NCBI RefSeq assembly: GCF_022808645.1
Contig: NZ_JAKZKT010000036.1
Coordinates: 1-44,144 of the forward strand
DNA length: 44,144 bases
Reading direction: 5' to 3'
Source: Bacillus litorisediminis
GTDB taxonomy: Bacteria > Bacillota > Bacilli > Bacillales > JC228
In this document: positions 1-10,408 of the stretch, in pieces
How positions within the stretch are numbered: the stretch's first letter is position 1
Layout of the letters: each line of letters starts with the position of its first letter
Program-made: the position numbers and the translations under genes
Notes under the pieces: model-generated
What the model saw: only the letters and a program-made list of their open reading frames with translations
Told to the model about the DNA's origin: nothing
The model's database searches: none

Positions 1-107
<107 letters not shown>

Positions 108-114
108 AAAGCAA

Positions 115-150
115 AACAACCTAGGGTATTGAATCCTAGGTTGTTTTTTT
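115..150 (+). terminator. rho-independent terminator of the rRNA operon
   Basis: An 11-bp perfect stem (AACAACCTAGG at 115-125 pairing with CCTAGGTTGTT at 135-145) with a nine-base loop is followed by an uninterrupted T run. It sits just after the 5S rRNA and ends the rRNA transcript. Confidence 0.95.
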
Positions 151-199
151 GTAAGAAAATGATTAATTTCTAAACATGATGATTACCCGTAAATCAAAA

Positions 200-335
200 T
201 ATAGATGAATTAGCAAAATTCGTTGATAAATTTAAAAATTTGTTGATATATTCTAAAAATCCATTGATTAATCAGCAAATCGATTGATAAACAGTAAAAA
301 GTCATTGATAAAACCAAAAAAGTCATTGATAAATC
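200..335. repeat. AT-rich tandem repeats with about 20.5-bp period
   Basis: Six copies of a short unit centred on TTGAT(A/T)AA recur at 223, 243, 264, 284, 305 and 326, spaced 20, 21, 20, 21 and 21 bases apart. A weaker unit (AGATGAA) lies one step earlier, near 203. Copies 4 to 6 are the most alike (ATTGATAAA followed by an A-rich tail). The spacing is close to two helical turns, so all units face the same side of the DNA. The rest of 150-654 holds no convincing gene; a possible -10 (TATACT, 522-527) may serve the next gene. Confidence 0.7.
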
Positions 336-654
336 ACAAAATTATATGTTCAACAATAATGATAAGAAACCAGCTGTTTGAATGGACAGCAAGAAATAAA
401 AGTTACTTGTAAATTTTCCACTTGAAAGGTATAGAAAATGAATTGTTTAAAAGGCTGGTTATAAAAACCGGATTCATTTATTTTTAAACTTTCCTTCTTA
501 AGTTTTTCACTCGCAGTAGGATATACTAAATAAAGTGAAAAATTACCATGAGCCTTTCTCCTGCCAACCCTTCGCAAACAGAAATAAGTTTAGTAAAATT
601 AGAAGTCAATGTTCTTTTGCGATATTGAACGGGAGTAGTAAAGGAGGGTTTAGA

Positions 655-1200
655 TTGTTGGAAAATGGCTTGGTGATGGTGGCGATTATTTTAATAATTA
701 ATGTGGTCTATGTATCATTCTTTACGATTCGGATGATTCTAACTCTTAAAGGCCAACGGTATTTTGCTGCTGTCATAAGCATGTTTGAAGTGTTGATTTA
801 TGTGGTCGGTTTAGGACTGGTTCTTGAAAATTTAAATGAAATTCAAAATTTAATTGCATATGCGGTCGGGTATGGCATAGGTGTCATAGTTGGAATGAAG
901 CTTGAAGAAAAACTGGCTTTAGGATATATCACGGTTAATGTCATTACAACGGAAGAAGCCAAAGATTTGCCAAATGCATTACGTAAAGAAGGGTTTGGGG
1001 TAACGCATTGGATGGCAAATGGCAGGGAAGGAGACCGCCTGGCTATGCAAATTCTTACCCCGCGAAAGTATGAACTTCGTCTTTATCAAACGATAAAAGA
1101 GCTAGATCCAAAAGCCTTTATTATTTCATATGAACCGAAGACGATTTACGGGGGATTTTGGGTGAAAAGTGTGCGTAAAGGAAAATTAGGAAATGAGTAA
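655..1200 (+). CDS. yebE: DUF2179/UPF0316 membrane protein, YebE-like
   Basis: The 181-residue product has three hydrophobic segments in its first ~90 residues, then a soluble C-terminal domain of the DUF2179 type ([20 protein letters not shown], ending with a [11 protein letters not shown] tail). Length and layout match YebE of B. subtilis; the function is unknown. I chose the TTG at 655 because AAAGGAGGG ends six bases upstream. The reading frame stays open upstream to 535, but that extension does not look like a protein. A second TTG at 658 is also possible. The 3' end overlaps the next gene, the same arrangement as yebE-yebG in B. subtilis. Confidence 0.88.
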   Translation: MLENGLVMVAIILIINVVYVSFFTIRMILTLKGQRYFAAVISMFEVLIYVVGLGLVLENLNEIQNLIAYAVGYGIGVIVGMKLEEKLALGYITVNVITTEEAKDLPNALRKEGFGVTHWMANGREGDRLAMQILTPRKYELRLYQTIKELDPKAFIISYEPKTIYGGFWVKSVRKGKLGNE

Positions 1201-1399
1201 ATCCAAAAAAAAGAAATGGTTTACAGTACTAGAAAATGAAACGGTTGATGATTGCCTAAAGCGGATGGCCGCTGAAGGATATGTACCGATTCGGCGGATG
1301 GAAAAGCCGATTTTTGAGGAAATCTTTGAAAATGGCAATAAAGTGGTGAAACCGGTGAATCAAGAAATCCAGTTTCAAGGTGAACTAGCAGATCAATAA
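1193..1399 (+). CDS. yebG: NETI motif-containing protein, YebG-like
   Basis: This 68-residue soluble protein carries the [12 protein letters not shown] segment typical of the NETI family, which precedes the purine operon in B. subtilis. Its ATG overlaps the end of yebE by eight bases (ATGAGTAA), which suggests translational coupling. The function is unknown. In B. subtilis purE follows; here no purine gene follows. Confidence 0.88.
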   Translation: MSKSKKKKWFTVLENETVDDCLKRMAAEGYVPIRRMEKPIFEEIFENGNKVVKPVNQEIQFQGELADQ

Positions 1400-1405
1400 A
1401 GAGAG

Positions 1406-1444
1406 AACGGCTGTGTCACCATTAAAAATGGCTGAACAGCCGTT
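1406..1444. terminator. possible weak terminator between convergent yebG and the EYxxD gene
   Basis: A 9-bp stem (AACGGCTGT at 1406-1414, ACAGCCGTT at 1436-1444) lies just after yebG. It has only three T's on the plus side, so termination is plausible but weak. The convergent small gene on the minus strand ends 15 bases beyond it. Confidence 0.5.
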
Positions 1445-1458
1445 TCATGTCGTGGAAA

Positions 1459-1572
1459 TTACTGCCTGGCTCGTCTTCTTGACCTGTGAATATAGACAAA
1501 AAGCAAAGCTACAATTCCGCCTATTATAGAAATTAATACAAAGGACATATCCATTAAATACTCCCAAAACAT
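1459..1572 (-). CDS. EYxxD-motif small membrane protein, 37 aa
   Basis: The minus strand encodes a 37-residue peptide beginning MFWEYLMDMSFVLI. It has the E-Y-x-x-D motif at residues 4-8, one membrane span (about residues 10-28) and a basic tail (HRSRRRARQ). This fits the small 'EYxxD motif' membrane proteins of Bacillaceae, whose function is unknown. A GGGGAT ribosome binding site lies about ten bases upstream of the ATG. I recall such genes near the purine operon or yerA in related genomes; that is memory, not something seen here. Confidence 0.82.
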   Translation of the reverse strand: MFWEYLMDMSFVLISIIGGIVALLFVYIHRSRRRARQ

Positions 1573-1636
1573 TTGATAACATCCCCTTATTTAGAATAAG
1601 TCTGTCCAATGTTAAATCCAGCTAATTTCAACTGTT

Positions 1637-1888
1637 TTAAATGACATAGTCTTCTTGCTTATCCCTCTCATTTCCAGCTTGCACTCCATTTTTAATAAGC
1701 TCGGTGACTGGACAATAGCGAACGATTCCTTCTCCAACCTTCATTGCAGCTAAAAGAGCAACGATTAAATAAGACTCTCTCCATGGCTGTTTCACTAATT
1801 TTGCTGTTACCCATGATAATAGGGTTAAACCGCAGGTGATGCGAACAAGTGCATTAAGAATACCGATATTTGGCTTAATTTGAAACAT
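1637..1888 (-). CDS. DUF2892 (YgaP-type) small membrane protein
   Basis: The 83-residue product has the pattern of the DUF2892 family: a short N-terminal segment (PNIGILNALVRITCGLTLL) and two membrane spans, about residues 9-30 and 38-55, with CPVTELI after the second span. In YgaP such a domain follows a rhodanese domain; here it stands alone. AAGGAAGG lies well placed before the ATG. It is transcribed divergently from yerA. No function can be assigned. Confidence 0.82.
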   Translation of the reverse strand: MFQIKPNIGILNALVRITCGLTLLSWVTAKLVKQPWRESYLIVALLAAMKVGEGIVRYCPVTELIKNGVQAGNERDKQEDYVI

Positions 1889-2000
1889 AGTCGTTCACCT
1901 TCCTTAATTTAGAAGAAATTTCTTTTCTTTAATGCGTTAATATTCAAAATATGATAGTATATGACTAAAGCTATAAGCCAAAAGGGGGAGAAGAAAGAAA

Positions 2001-3740
2001 ATGTATCAAACTTACAACTGGAGAATTAAGCAACAAAGAGAACATACCTCTATCATTGATGGATTGAAATCCCCCACCCTTTTATTAAAAAACGCTCGGT
2101 ATTTGCATCCATATTTTAGAAAATGGTTAAGCGGTCATATATGGATTTATCAGGACCGTATTGTTTATGTTGGAGATAAAATGCCTGAACGCATAGAAGA
2201 ATGTGAAGTAATAGACTGTACGGATTCACTGCTTGTTCCAGGATATATTGAACCTCATGCACATCCTTTTCAAGTTTATAATCCCCTTTCCCTAACTAAC
2301 TATGCATCACAAACAGGGACGACAACATTGATAAATGACAGTCTTAATCTGGTTTTATTGAACGATAAAAAGAAAGCGTTTTCTTTGCTTGATGAATTTA
2401 AAAAACTGCCAGTTTCCATGTATTGGTGGTGTCGTTTTGATTCACAAACCGAGCTTTTTAGAGAAGAAACTATTTTCTCTCATGAAACGGTTCAGGCATG
2501 GATTGAGAGAGAAGATGTGATTCAAGGTGGGGAGTTAACGAGTTGGCCACGATTAATGGCAGGCGATGATTCATTGCTGCATTGGATACAAGAGATAAAA
2601 AGGAATAGAAAAAGAATAGAAGGACATTTCCCAGGTGCTTCTGAAAAAACCTTGGTGAAGCTCAAATTACTTGGTGCTGATGCCGACCATGAGTCTATGA
2701 CCGGACAGGAGGTATGGAATCGACTCCAGCATGGGTATGCTGTCGCTCTTCGATATTCCTCAATCCGTCCTGATCTGCCCATTCTATTAAGGGAAATGAA
2801 AGAATTAGGCATTGAACATTTTGACCAAGTATTTTTTACAACGGATGGATCAACCCCAAGCTTTTATAAAGAGGGAATGATAGACCTAATGATCAAAATG
2901 GCTCTTGAAGAGGGAATCCCTCCAATCGAGGCCTATTTGATGGCGAGCTTTAATGTCGCACGATACTATCAAATTGATGACCTTTATGGAAGTATTACAA
3001 CTGGCCGTGTGGCAAATATCAACTTCCTTCATGATGAAAATGATCCGACACCTCATTCGGTTTTAGCTAAGGGCAAGTGGGTAAAGCGACATGGTGAGAA
3101 TACATTTGGAGATTACTCGATTAGCTGGTCAAAATATGGGCTAAAACCATATGAGAGTAATTGGGAACTGACAATGGATGACCTTCAATTTTCGATGGCT
3201 ATGGGGATTGAAATGATCAATGCAGTCATCACCAAGCCCTATTCAGCTAACCTAGATTTATCAGTTGATAGCCTTTCCCATGACCATGATCAATGTTTCT
3301 TTATGCTTGTGGACAGAAAAGGCAGATGGAAAGTCAATACCGTTTTAAAAGGTTTTGCTGATAAGATTGGCGGTTTTGCTTCAAGTTTTTCGATAAGCGG
3401 GGATCTTGTTGTAATAGGCAAAAATAAAACAGATATGCTGCTTGCATGCAGAAGACTGAAAGAGCTTGGCGGCGGAATCGTATTAACGGAAAACGGCAAG
3501 GTGCTTCATGAGATTCCTCTTACTTTAAATGGTGTCATTTCTGATAAACCGATGGAAGAAGTTATGGAGGAAGAAACGAAGCTTAAAGTTTTATTAGAGG
3601 AGAGAGGATATAAATTCGGAGATCCAATCTATACCTTATTATTCTTCTCATCTACTCATCTCCCATATATTCGGATTACGCAGCAAGGATTATTTGATGT
3701 TATGAAAAAAATGGTACTCTTCCCGAGCGTAATGCGTTAA
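2001..3740 (+). CDS. yerA: adenine deaminase-like amidohydrolase YerA
   Basis: The 579-residue protein matches YerA (580 aa in B. subtilis) of the adenine deaminase family. The N-terminal part has the amidohydrolase metal motif in PGYIEPHAHPFQVYNP (about residues 82-97). The central part has VALRYSSIRPDLP and FFTTDGSTPSF, the latter in the position of the metal-binding Asp. The C-terminal adenine-deaminase domain carries SLSHDHDQ and FADKIGGFASSFS. A GGGGGAG ribosome binding site precedes the ATG. YerA is a paralogue of the true adenine deaminase, and I know of no established substrate; purine base deamination is inferred from family only. In other Bacilli it lies next to purine genes, which are missing here. 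Confidence 0.9.
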   Translation: MYQTYNWRIKQQREHTSIIDGLKSPTLLLKNARYLHPYFRKWLSGHIWIYQDRIVYVGDKMPERIEECEVIDCTDSLLVPGYIEPHAHPFQVYNPLSLTNYASQTGTTTLINDSLNLVLLNDKKKAFSLLDEFKKLPVSMYWWCRFDSQTELFREETIFSHETVQAWIEREDVIQGGELTSWPRLMAGDDSLLHWIQEIKRNRKRIEGHFPGASEKTLVKLKLLGADADHESMTGQEVWNRLQHGYAVALRYSSIRPDLPILLREMKELGIEHFDQVFFTTDGSTPSFYKEGMIDLMIKMALEEGIPPIEAYLMASFNVARYYQIDDLYGSITTGRVANINFLHDENDPTPHSVLAKGKWVKRHGENTFGDYSISWSKYGLKPYESNWELTMDDLQFSMAMGIEMINAVITKPYSANLDLSVDSLSHDHDQCFFMLVDRKGRWKVNTVLKGFADKIGGFASSFSISGDLVVIGKNKTDMLLACRRLKELGGGIVLTENGKVLHEIPLTLNGVISDKPMEEVMEEETKLKVLLEERGYKFGDPIYTLLFFSSTHLPYIRITQQGLFDVMKKMVLFPSVMR

Positions 3741-3852
3741 AATAGTAATAATGAAAAACTTTACAGAACTAAAATGTTTTTTGCTGCGCCTAGAACACAG
3801 ACACCGAAGATGAAGGCAAAAATGCAAAAAATCAACTTAGGGGTGTATAAAG

Positions 3853-4920
3853 GTGTTATGGAAAAAGATGGCTGCAGGAATTGCCATAGGGGTTGGATTT
3901 TTACTTGCCGGATGCAGTAAAGATGAGGCTGGTCCGGATGAGGAAGCCTCTCCCCCCGCCCAACAGGAGGAGTCCGAAAATACATCAGATCACGAAGCAA
4001 AAGAATATGCATTTCACTACCCTCTAACAGGGCTTGGGACTGATGAAGAAATTAAGGGTCGTTCTGTTGCCGTTATGATTAACAATGATATTCGTGCACG
4101 CCCGCAGACGGGTTTGCCTGAAGCGGATCTTGTCTACGAAATTTTGACAGAAGGAAACATCACTAGATTTTTAGCAATTTTCCAAAGTGACCAGCCGAAT
4201 GAAGTGGGACCTGTTCGCAGTGCGAGAGATTATTTCATGGATATTGCAAAAGGATTCAATAGCTTATATATTGCTCATGGCTTTAGTACAGAAGCAAAAG
4301 TTCTGTCTGACAATGGGTATGTCGATAATATTAATGGGATGTATTATGATGGGACTTTGTTTTATCGCTCCTCAGAAAGACGGGCTCCCCATAATTCTTA
4401 TATAACCTTTGAGAATATTGCGCAAGGTGCAGAAGATCTTGGGTATGATATGGCAGAACTGCCTCCAGGTCTGTCCTTTATGACTGATGCGGAGGAAGAC
4501 GCAATCAGCGGGGAAACAGCTAAGAATTTAATGGTATCTTATAATTCACCGCTTTATGACGTAATTTATGAATATGATCTGGATTCAGAAAAGTACAAGA
4601 GATTTACAAATGGTGAACAAACGGTTGATTATCAGACTGGGGAACCGGTACTGATTGATAATATTGTGATTTTGGAAGCACCTCATCAGATAGCTGATAA
4701 TAAGGGCAGAAGAGATATAGATTTTAGCTCTGGCGGTGAGGCTTATTTAGTCCAAAAAGGAAAATGGAAGAAAATCGAATGGAAAAATGTCGATGGGCGC
4801 ATCCTTCCCTATGAAAATGGGCAGCCAGCCAAGCTAGTTAAAGGGAAAACATGGATCAATGTTGTTCCCGATAATCCAGGATTAATGCAATCCGTATCTT
4901 TTGAAGCGATTACTTCTTAA
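3853..4920 (+). CDS. yerB: DUF3048 lipoprotein YerB
   Basis: The 355-residue product starts with a lipoprotein signal whose lipobox reads LLAGC (Cys at about residue 21), then an acidic linker and the two-part DUF3048 fold. The N-terminal half includes RSVAVMINNDIRARPQTGL and EVGPVRSARDYF; the C-terminal half ends with the segment WINVVPDNPG. I chose GTG 3853 because AGGGGTG lies seven bases upstream and the signal peptide then has a normal length. It is expected on the outer face of the membrane, with unknown function. The gene is followed after 16 bases by yerC, as in B. subtilis. Confidence 0.9.
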   Translation: MLWKKMAAGIAIGVGFLLAGCSKDEAGPDEEASPPAQQEESENTSDHEAKEYAFHYPLTGLGTDEEIKGRSVAVMINNDIRARPQTGLPEADLVYEILTEGNITRFLAIFQSDQPNEVGPVRSARDYFMDIAKGFNSLYIAHGFSTEAKVLSDNGYVDNINGMYYDGTLFYRSSERRAPHNSYITFENIAQGAEDLGYDMAELPPGLSFMTDAEEDAISGETAKNLMVSYNSPLYDVIYEYDLDSEKYKRFTNGEQTVDYQTGEPVLIDNIVILEAPHQIADNKGRRDIDFSSGGEAYLVQKGKWKKIEWKNVDGRILPYENGQPAKLVKGKTWINVVPDNPGLMQSVSFEAITS

Positions 4921-4936
4921 AAGAAGGAGAACGAAT

Positions 4937-5245
4937 ATGCAAATAGATAAACTTAGAGGAAGAGAATTAGATCAATTATTTAAAGCTGTGCTTTCTTTAA
5001 AGGATCTAGAAGAATGCTACCGCTTTTTTGATGACCTTTGTACAGTGAATGAGATTCAATCTCTAGCACAAAGATTAGAGGTAGCGAGAATGCTGCAAGA
5101 AGGAAAAACGTATCACAAAATTGAAACAGAGACTGGCGCAAGCACAGCTACGATTTCAAGGGTGAAACGCTGTTTAAACTATGGAAACGATGCATATGTC
5201 ATGGCATTAAACCGAATTAAGGAACAAGAAGAAACAAATTCATAA
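4937..5245 (+). CDS. yerC: YerC/YecD family TrpR-like DNA-binding protein
   Basis: The 102-residue product belongs to the Trp-repressor-like YerC/YecD family. The helix-turn-helix is visible as MLQEGKTYHKIETETGASTA followed by TISRVKRCLNYG. ATG 4937 was chosen over an upstream frame extension because AAGAAGGAGA sits just before it and the length then matches B. subtilis YerC (about 104 aa). The target genes are unknown. It ends the yerB-yerC unit, with a strong terminator eight bases downstream. Confidence 0.9.
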   Translation: MQIDKLRGRELDQLFKAVLSLKDLEECYRFFDDLCTVNEIQSLAQRLEVARMLQEGKTYHKIETETGASTATISRVKRCLNYGNDAYVMALNRIKEQEETNS

Positions 5246-5253
5246 AACAGGAG

Positions 5254-5284
5254 GCCCGTCATCATTGTTTGACGGGCTTTTTTT
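5254..5284 (+). terminator. terminator after yerC
   Basis: An 8-bp perfect GC-rich stem (GCCCGTCA at 5254-5261, TGACGGGC at 5270-5277) is followed by seven T's. It separates yerC from pcrB. Confidence 0.95.
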
Positions 5285-5310
5285 CTTACATTTGGCAAAT
5301 TGGAGATTGC

Positions 5311-5339
5311 TTTAGTCATAGGACAGACAATGGTATAAT
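5311..5339 (+). promoter_or_regulatory. sigma-A promoter with extended -10 upstream of pcrB
   Basis: A perfect TATAAT (5334-5339) is preceded by TGG, giving an extended -10. The -35 is poor (TTTAGT at 5311-5316, 17-bp spacer), which extended -10 promoters tolerate. The site lies between the yerC terminator and pcrB, so pcrB probably has its own transcript. Confidence 0.7.
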
Positions 5340-5371
5340 GACTTCATGTGAGCAGAAACGGGGGCATATTC

Positions 5372-6088
5372 ATGTATAACATTCGTGAATGGCGACATGT
5401 TTTTAAACTCGATCCTAATAAAGCGATTAGTGATGAGCAGCTTGAGTCCGTATGTGAATCGGGGACTGATTCTATCCTGGTAGGCGGGACAGATGGGGTC
5501 ACCCTTGATAATACATTAAATCTGTTAGCCAGAATTCGCAGATTTTCAGTTCCGTGTGTTTTAGAAATTTCCAACTTAGAATCGATTACGCCTGGGTTCG
5601 ATTTTTTCTTTGTTCCTACAGTTTTGAATAGCACTAATCCTAAATGGATGACTGACTTACATAGAGAAGCAGTCAAAAGCTATGGTGAATTTATCAACTG
5701 GGATGAAATGCTGGTGGAAGGCTATTGTATGCTTAATCCTGATAGTAAAGCGTTTCAGGCAACTGATTCTAAGCTGATTGATAATGAAGATGTTCTGGCA
5801 TATGCGATGATCGCTGAAAAAATGTTTCATTTGCCGATTTTTTATATCGAGTATAGCGGAATGTACGGGGACCCTGCATTGGTCAGACAGGTCTATCAGA
5901 AATTAGAGAACACCTTGCTATTTTACGGCGGGGGAATTGAAAATTCTGCACAGGCTAAGGAGATGGCAGAACGAGCTGATGTGATCGTAGTTGGGAATCT
6001 TATTTACGAAAATACGGAAGCTGCTCTGCAAACTGTGAACGCTGTGAAAACCACTCAAAAACTTGAAAAAAGGAAAGCATTCAACTGA
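5372..6088 (+). CDS. pcrB: heptaprenylglyceryl phosphate synthase PcrB
   Basis: This 238-residue TIM-barrel enzyme joins heptaprenyl diphosphate to sn-glycerol-1-phosphate, giving an archaeal-type ether lipid in Bacilli. Visible family segments are [43 protein letters not shown] (phosphate-binding loop) and [12 protein letters not shown] 5372 was chosen over GTG 5348 because ACGGGGGC lies six to seven bases upstream and the product length then fits the family (228 aa in B. subtilis). The gene sits directly before pcrA, as in B. subtilis, but pcrA has its own promoter. Confidence 0.94.
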   Translation: MYNIREWRHVFKLDPNKAISDEQLESVCESGTDSILVGGTDGVTLDNTLNLLARIRRFSVPCVLEISNLESITPGFDFFFVPTVLNSTNPKWMTDLHREAVKSYGEFINWDEMLVEGYCMLNPDSKAFQATDSKLIDNEDVLAYAMIAEKMFHLPIFYIEYSGMYGDPALVRQVYQKLENTLLFYGGGIENSAQAKEMAERADVIVVGNLIYENTEAALQTVNAVKTTQKLEKRKAFN

Positions 6089-6130
6089 GTGTTTCGGTAT
6101 GATATAGTTAAGCAATAGAACAAATGTTCC
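6080..6130 (+). promoter_or_regulatory. pcrA promoter with LexA (Cheo/SOS) box
   Basis: TTCAAC (6080-6085) and TATAGT (6103-6108) form a sigma-A promoter with a 17-bp spacer. Immediately downstream, AGAACAAATGTTCC (6117-6130) matches the Bacillus LexA consensus CGAACRNRYGTTYC at 13 of 14 positions. The box covers the expected start site, so LexA bound here would block transcription of pcrA-ligA-camS. SOS control of pcrA in B. subtilis is known to me from memory. Confidence 0.8.
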
Positions 6131-6150
6131 TTTAATTGGAGGAAGAATAG

Positions 6151-8364
6151 ATGCAATTTTTAACGAATCGACTGTTAGAAGGTTTGAACGAGCAACAAAA
6201 GCTGGCGGTCAAAACAACAGAAGGGCCTTTATTAATTATGGCCGGGGCCGGCAGTGGGAAAACAAGAGTTTTAACCCATCGCATCGGTTATTTACTTGTG
6301 GAAAAAGCGGTAAACCCCTACAACATTTTAGCTATTACATTTACGAATAAAGCAGCTCGTGAAATGAAAGAAAGATTACAAAAAATCGTGGCATCAGCTG
6401 CTGATGAAATGTGGATTTCAACCTTTCACTCTATGTGTGTCCGCATTCTTCGCCGTGATATTGACCGCATCGGCTATAACCGGAATTTTTCAATTTTGGA
6501 TACAACAGATCAGCTCTCTGTTCTTAAGGGAGTTCTAAAAGATTTAAATATTGATTCGAAAAAGTTTGATCCAAGAATGCTGCTTGGATCGATTTCATCA
6601 GCGAAAAATGAACTGATTGACGTCGAAACCTTTGAACAAAAACAGGGTAGCTACTACGACGAACTGGTGGCAAAGGTTTATAAGGAGTATCAAAAGCGGC
6701 TTCGAAAAAATCATGCGCTGGATTTCGATGATTTAATTATGATGACGATTAAGCTATTTGACCGTGTACCTGAGGTTTTAGAATATTATCAGCGTAAGTT
6801 TCAGTATATCCATGTTGATGAGTACCAGGATACCAACCGTGCTCAATATATGCTGGTAAAAAGATTAGCCCAGAAGTTTGAAAATCTTTGTGTGGTCGGA
6901 GATTCGGATCAGTCGATTTATCGCTGGCGCGGTGCAGATATCGCAAATATTTTATCCTTTGAAAAGGACTATCCGAAGGCAAAGGTCATTTTACTAGAAC
7001 AAAATTACCGTTCGACAAAGAGAATCCTTGAGGCTGCCAATGCGGTTATTGCGAACAATCTTAATCGGAAGCCCAAAAATCTTTGGACTGAAAATAGTGA
7101 AGGGAATAAAATTGTTTATTATAAAGCCCTTAATGAGCAGGGCGAGGCCCAATTTGTTGCCGGTAAAATTAATGAACTAATAAAGTCAGGCCAGTATTCG
7201 AGTTCTGATATTGCTATCTTATACAGAACGAATGCTCAGTCGCGTGTGATGGAGGAAGTACTTTTAAAATCAAACATTTCTTATTCCATTGTAGGCGGAA
7301 CAAAGTTCTACGATCGGAAAGAGATTAAGGATATTTTGGCCTATTTACGTTTAATTTCAAATCCGGATGATGATATAAGTCTCGAGAGAATTATCAATGT
7401 CCCGAAACGAGGAATTGGTGCCAGTTCTATTGATAAAATCGCTAATTACGCGGCAGAACGTGACATGAGTTTGTATCAGGCGTTAGGCGAAGTTGATTTT
7501 ATTGGTCTTTCCCCGAAGATTACGCAGGCTGCGGCGGATTTTCATCAATTTATCAGACAGTTTTCCAACATGCAGGACTATTTATCGGTAACAGAACTAA
7601 CGGAAGAGGTTATTCAAAAGACAGGGTACGAGGAAATGCTTAAAGCAGAAAATTCACTTGAAGCCCAAAGCCGCTTAGAAAACCTGGAAGAATTTTTATC
7701 TGTAACAAAAAGCTTTGAAGAAAGAAACGAAGACGATAAGAGTTTGATTGCCTTTTTAACCGATTTAGCTTTGGTAGCGGACATTGACCGCTTGGATGAA
7801 CAGGACACGAACGAAGGCAACGTTACGTTAATGACGCTACATTCAGCTAAAGGTCTTGAATTTCCTGTTGTCTTTCTCCTTGGTATGGAGGAAGGCGTCT
7901 TTCCTCATAGCCGATCCCTTATGGAAGAAGACGAAATGGAGGAAGAACGGCGCTTGGCATACGTTGGTATAACACGGGCTGAGGAGCAGCTTTATTTAAC
8001 AAGTGCTGAAATGCGGACGTTATTTGGGAGAACCAACTTTAATCCGGAGAGTCGTTTTATTAAAGAAATCCCGGATGAATTAATCGAACCTTTAAATATC
8101 AATGAAAAAACAGGTTCTTCTTATTCAAGTGTATCTAATCATAAAATCAATTCTCCGTTCGCTAAGCCGGTACAAAGACCGCAAAAGACAGGAAATGATG
8201 AGCTTGACTGGAAGGTAGGCGACAAGGTCAACCACAAAAAATGGGGTCCCGGCACGGTTGTCAGTGTAAAAGGTGAAGGGGAAGGGAAGGAATTAGATAT
8301 CGCCTTCCCAAGTCAGGGTGTGAAGCGGCTTTTGGCGACGTTTGCACCGATTGAAAGGGTATAA
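6151..8364 (+). CDS. pcrA: ATP-dependent DNA helicase PcrA (UvrD/Rep family)
   Basis: The 737-residue protein is a complete superfamily-1 helicase of the usual PcrA length. In order it shows Walker A AGAGSGKT, motif Ia [26 protein letters not shown], Walker [13 protein letters not shown], motif [20 protein letters not shown], motif [10 protein letters not shown], motif [19 protein letters not shown] and motif [15 protein letters not shown]. The C-terminal tail has the Tudor-like fold segment [16 protein letters not shown] that binds RNA polymerase in relatives. It unwinds DNA in repair and in transcription-replication conflicts. TTGGAGGAAG precedes the ATG. It is the first gene of pcrA-ligA-camS, behind a LexA box. 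Confidence 0.97.
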   Translation: MQFLTNRLLEGLNEQQKLAVKTTEGPLLIMAGAGSGKTRVLTHRIGYLLVEKAVNPYNILAITFTNKAAREMKERLQKIVASAADEMWISTFHSMCVRILRRDIDRIGYNRNFSILDTTDQLSVLKGVLKDLNIDSKKFDPRMLLGSISSAKNELIDVETFEQKQGSYYDELVAKVYKEYQKRLRKNHALDFDDLIMMTIKLFDRVPEVLEYYQRKFQYIHVDEYQDTNRAQYMLVKRLAQKFENLCVVGDSDQSIYRWRGADIANILSFEKDYPKAKVILLEQNYRSTKRILEAANAVIANNLNRKPKNLWTENSEGNKIVYYKALNEQGEAQFVAGKINELIKSGQYSSSDIAILYRTNAQSRVMEEVLLKSNISYSIVGGTKFYDRKEIKDILAYLRLISNPDDDISLERIINVPKRGIGASSIDKIANYAAERDMSLYQALGEVDFIGLSPKITQAAADFHQFIRQFSNMQDYLSVTELTEEVIQKTGYEEMLKAENSLEAQSRLENLEEFLSVTKSFEERNEDDKSLIAFLTDLALVADIDRLDEQDTNEGNVTLMTLHSAKGLEFPVVFLLGMEEGVFPHSRSLMEEDEMEEERRLAYVGITRAEEQLYLTSAEMRTLFGRTNFNPESRFIKEIPDELIEPLNINEKTGSSYSSVSNHKINSPFAKPVQRPQKTGNDELDWKVGDKVNHKKWGPGTVVSVKGEGEGKELDIAFPSQGVKRLLATFAPIERV

Positions 8365-8371
8365 GGGTTGA

Positions 8372-10396
<2,025 letters not shown>

Positions 10397-10408
10397 GAGG
10401 TGTATAAC

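Noticed and set aside
200-335. CRISPR array reading of the TTGAT repeats
   Set aside because: Units are about 20 bp in total without unique 30-bp spacers, are degenerate, and no cas gene is present.
350-577. 75-residue minus-strand frame after the rRNA operon
   Set aside because: No ribosome binding site, low-complexity AT-rich sequence and no family resemblance; it overlaps the likely yebE promoter region.
535-654. N-terminal extension of yebE from an upstream start
   Set aside because: The extension has no family similarity, and the TTG at 655 has an excellent ribosome binding site.
3761-3870. Minus-strand hydrophobic peptide (KLIFCIFAFIFGVCVLGAAK) near the yerB start
   Set aside because: No start codon with a ribosome binding site, and it overlaps the yerB leader and start; hydrophobicity is probably accidental.
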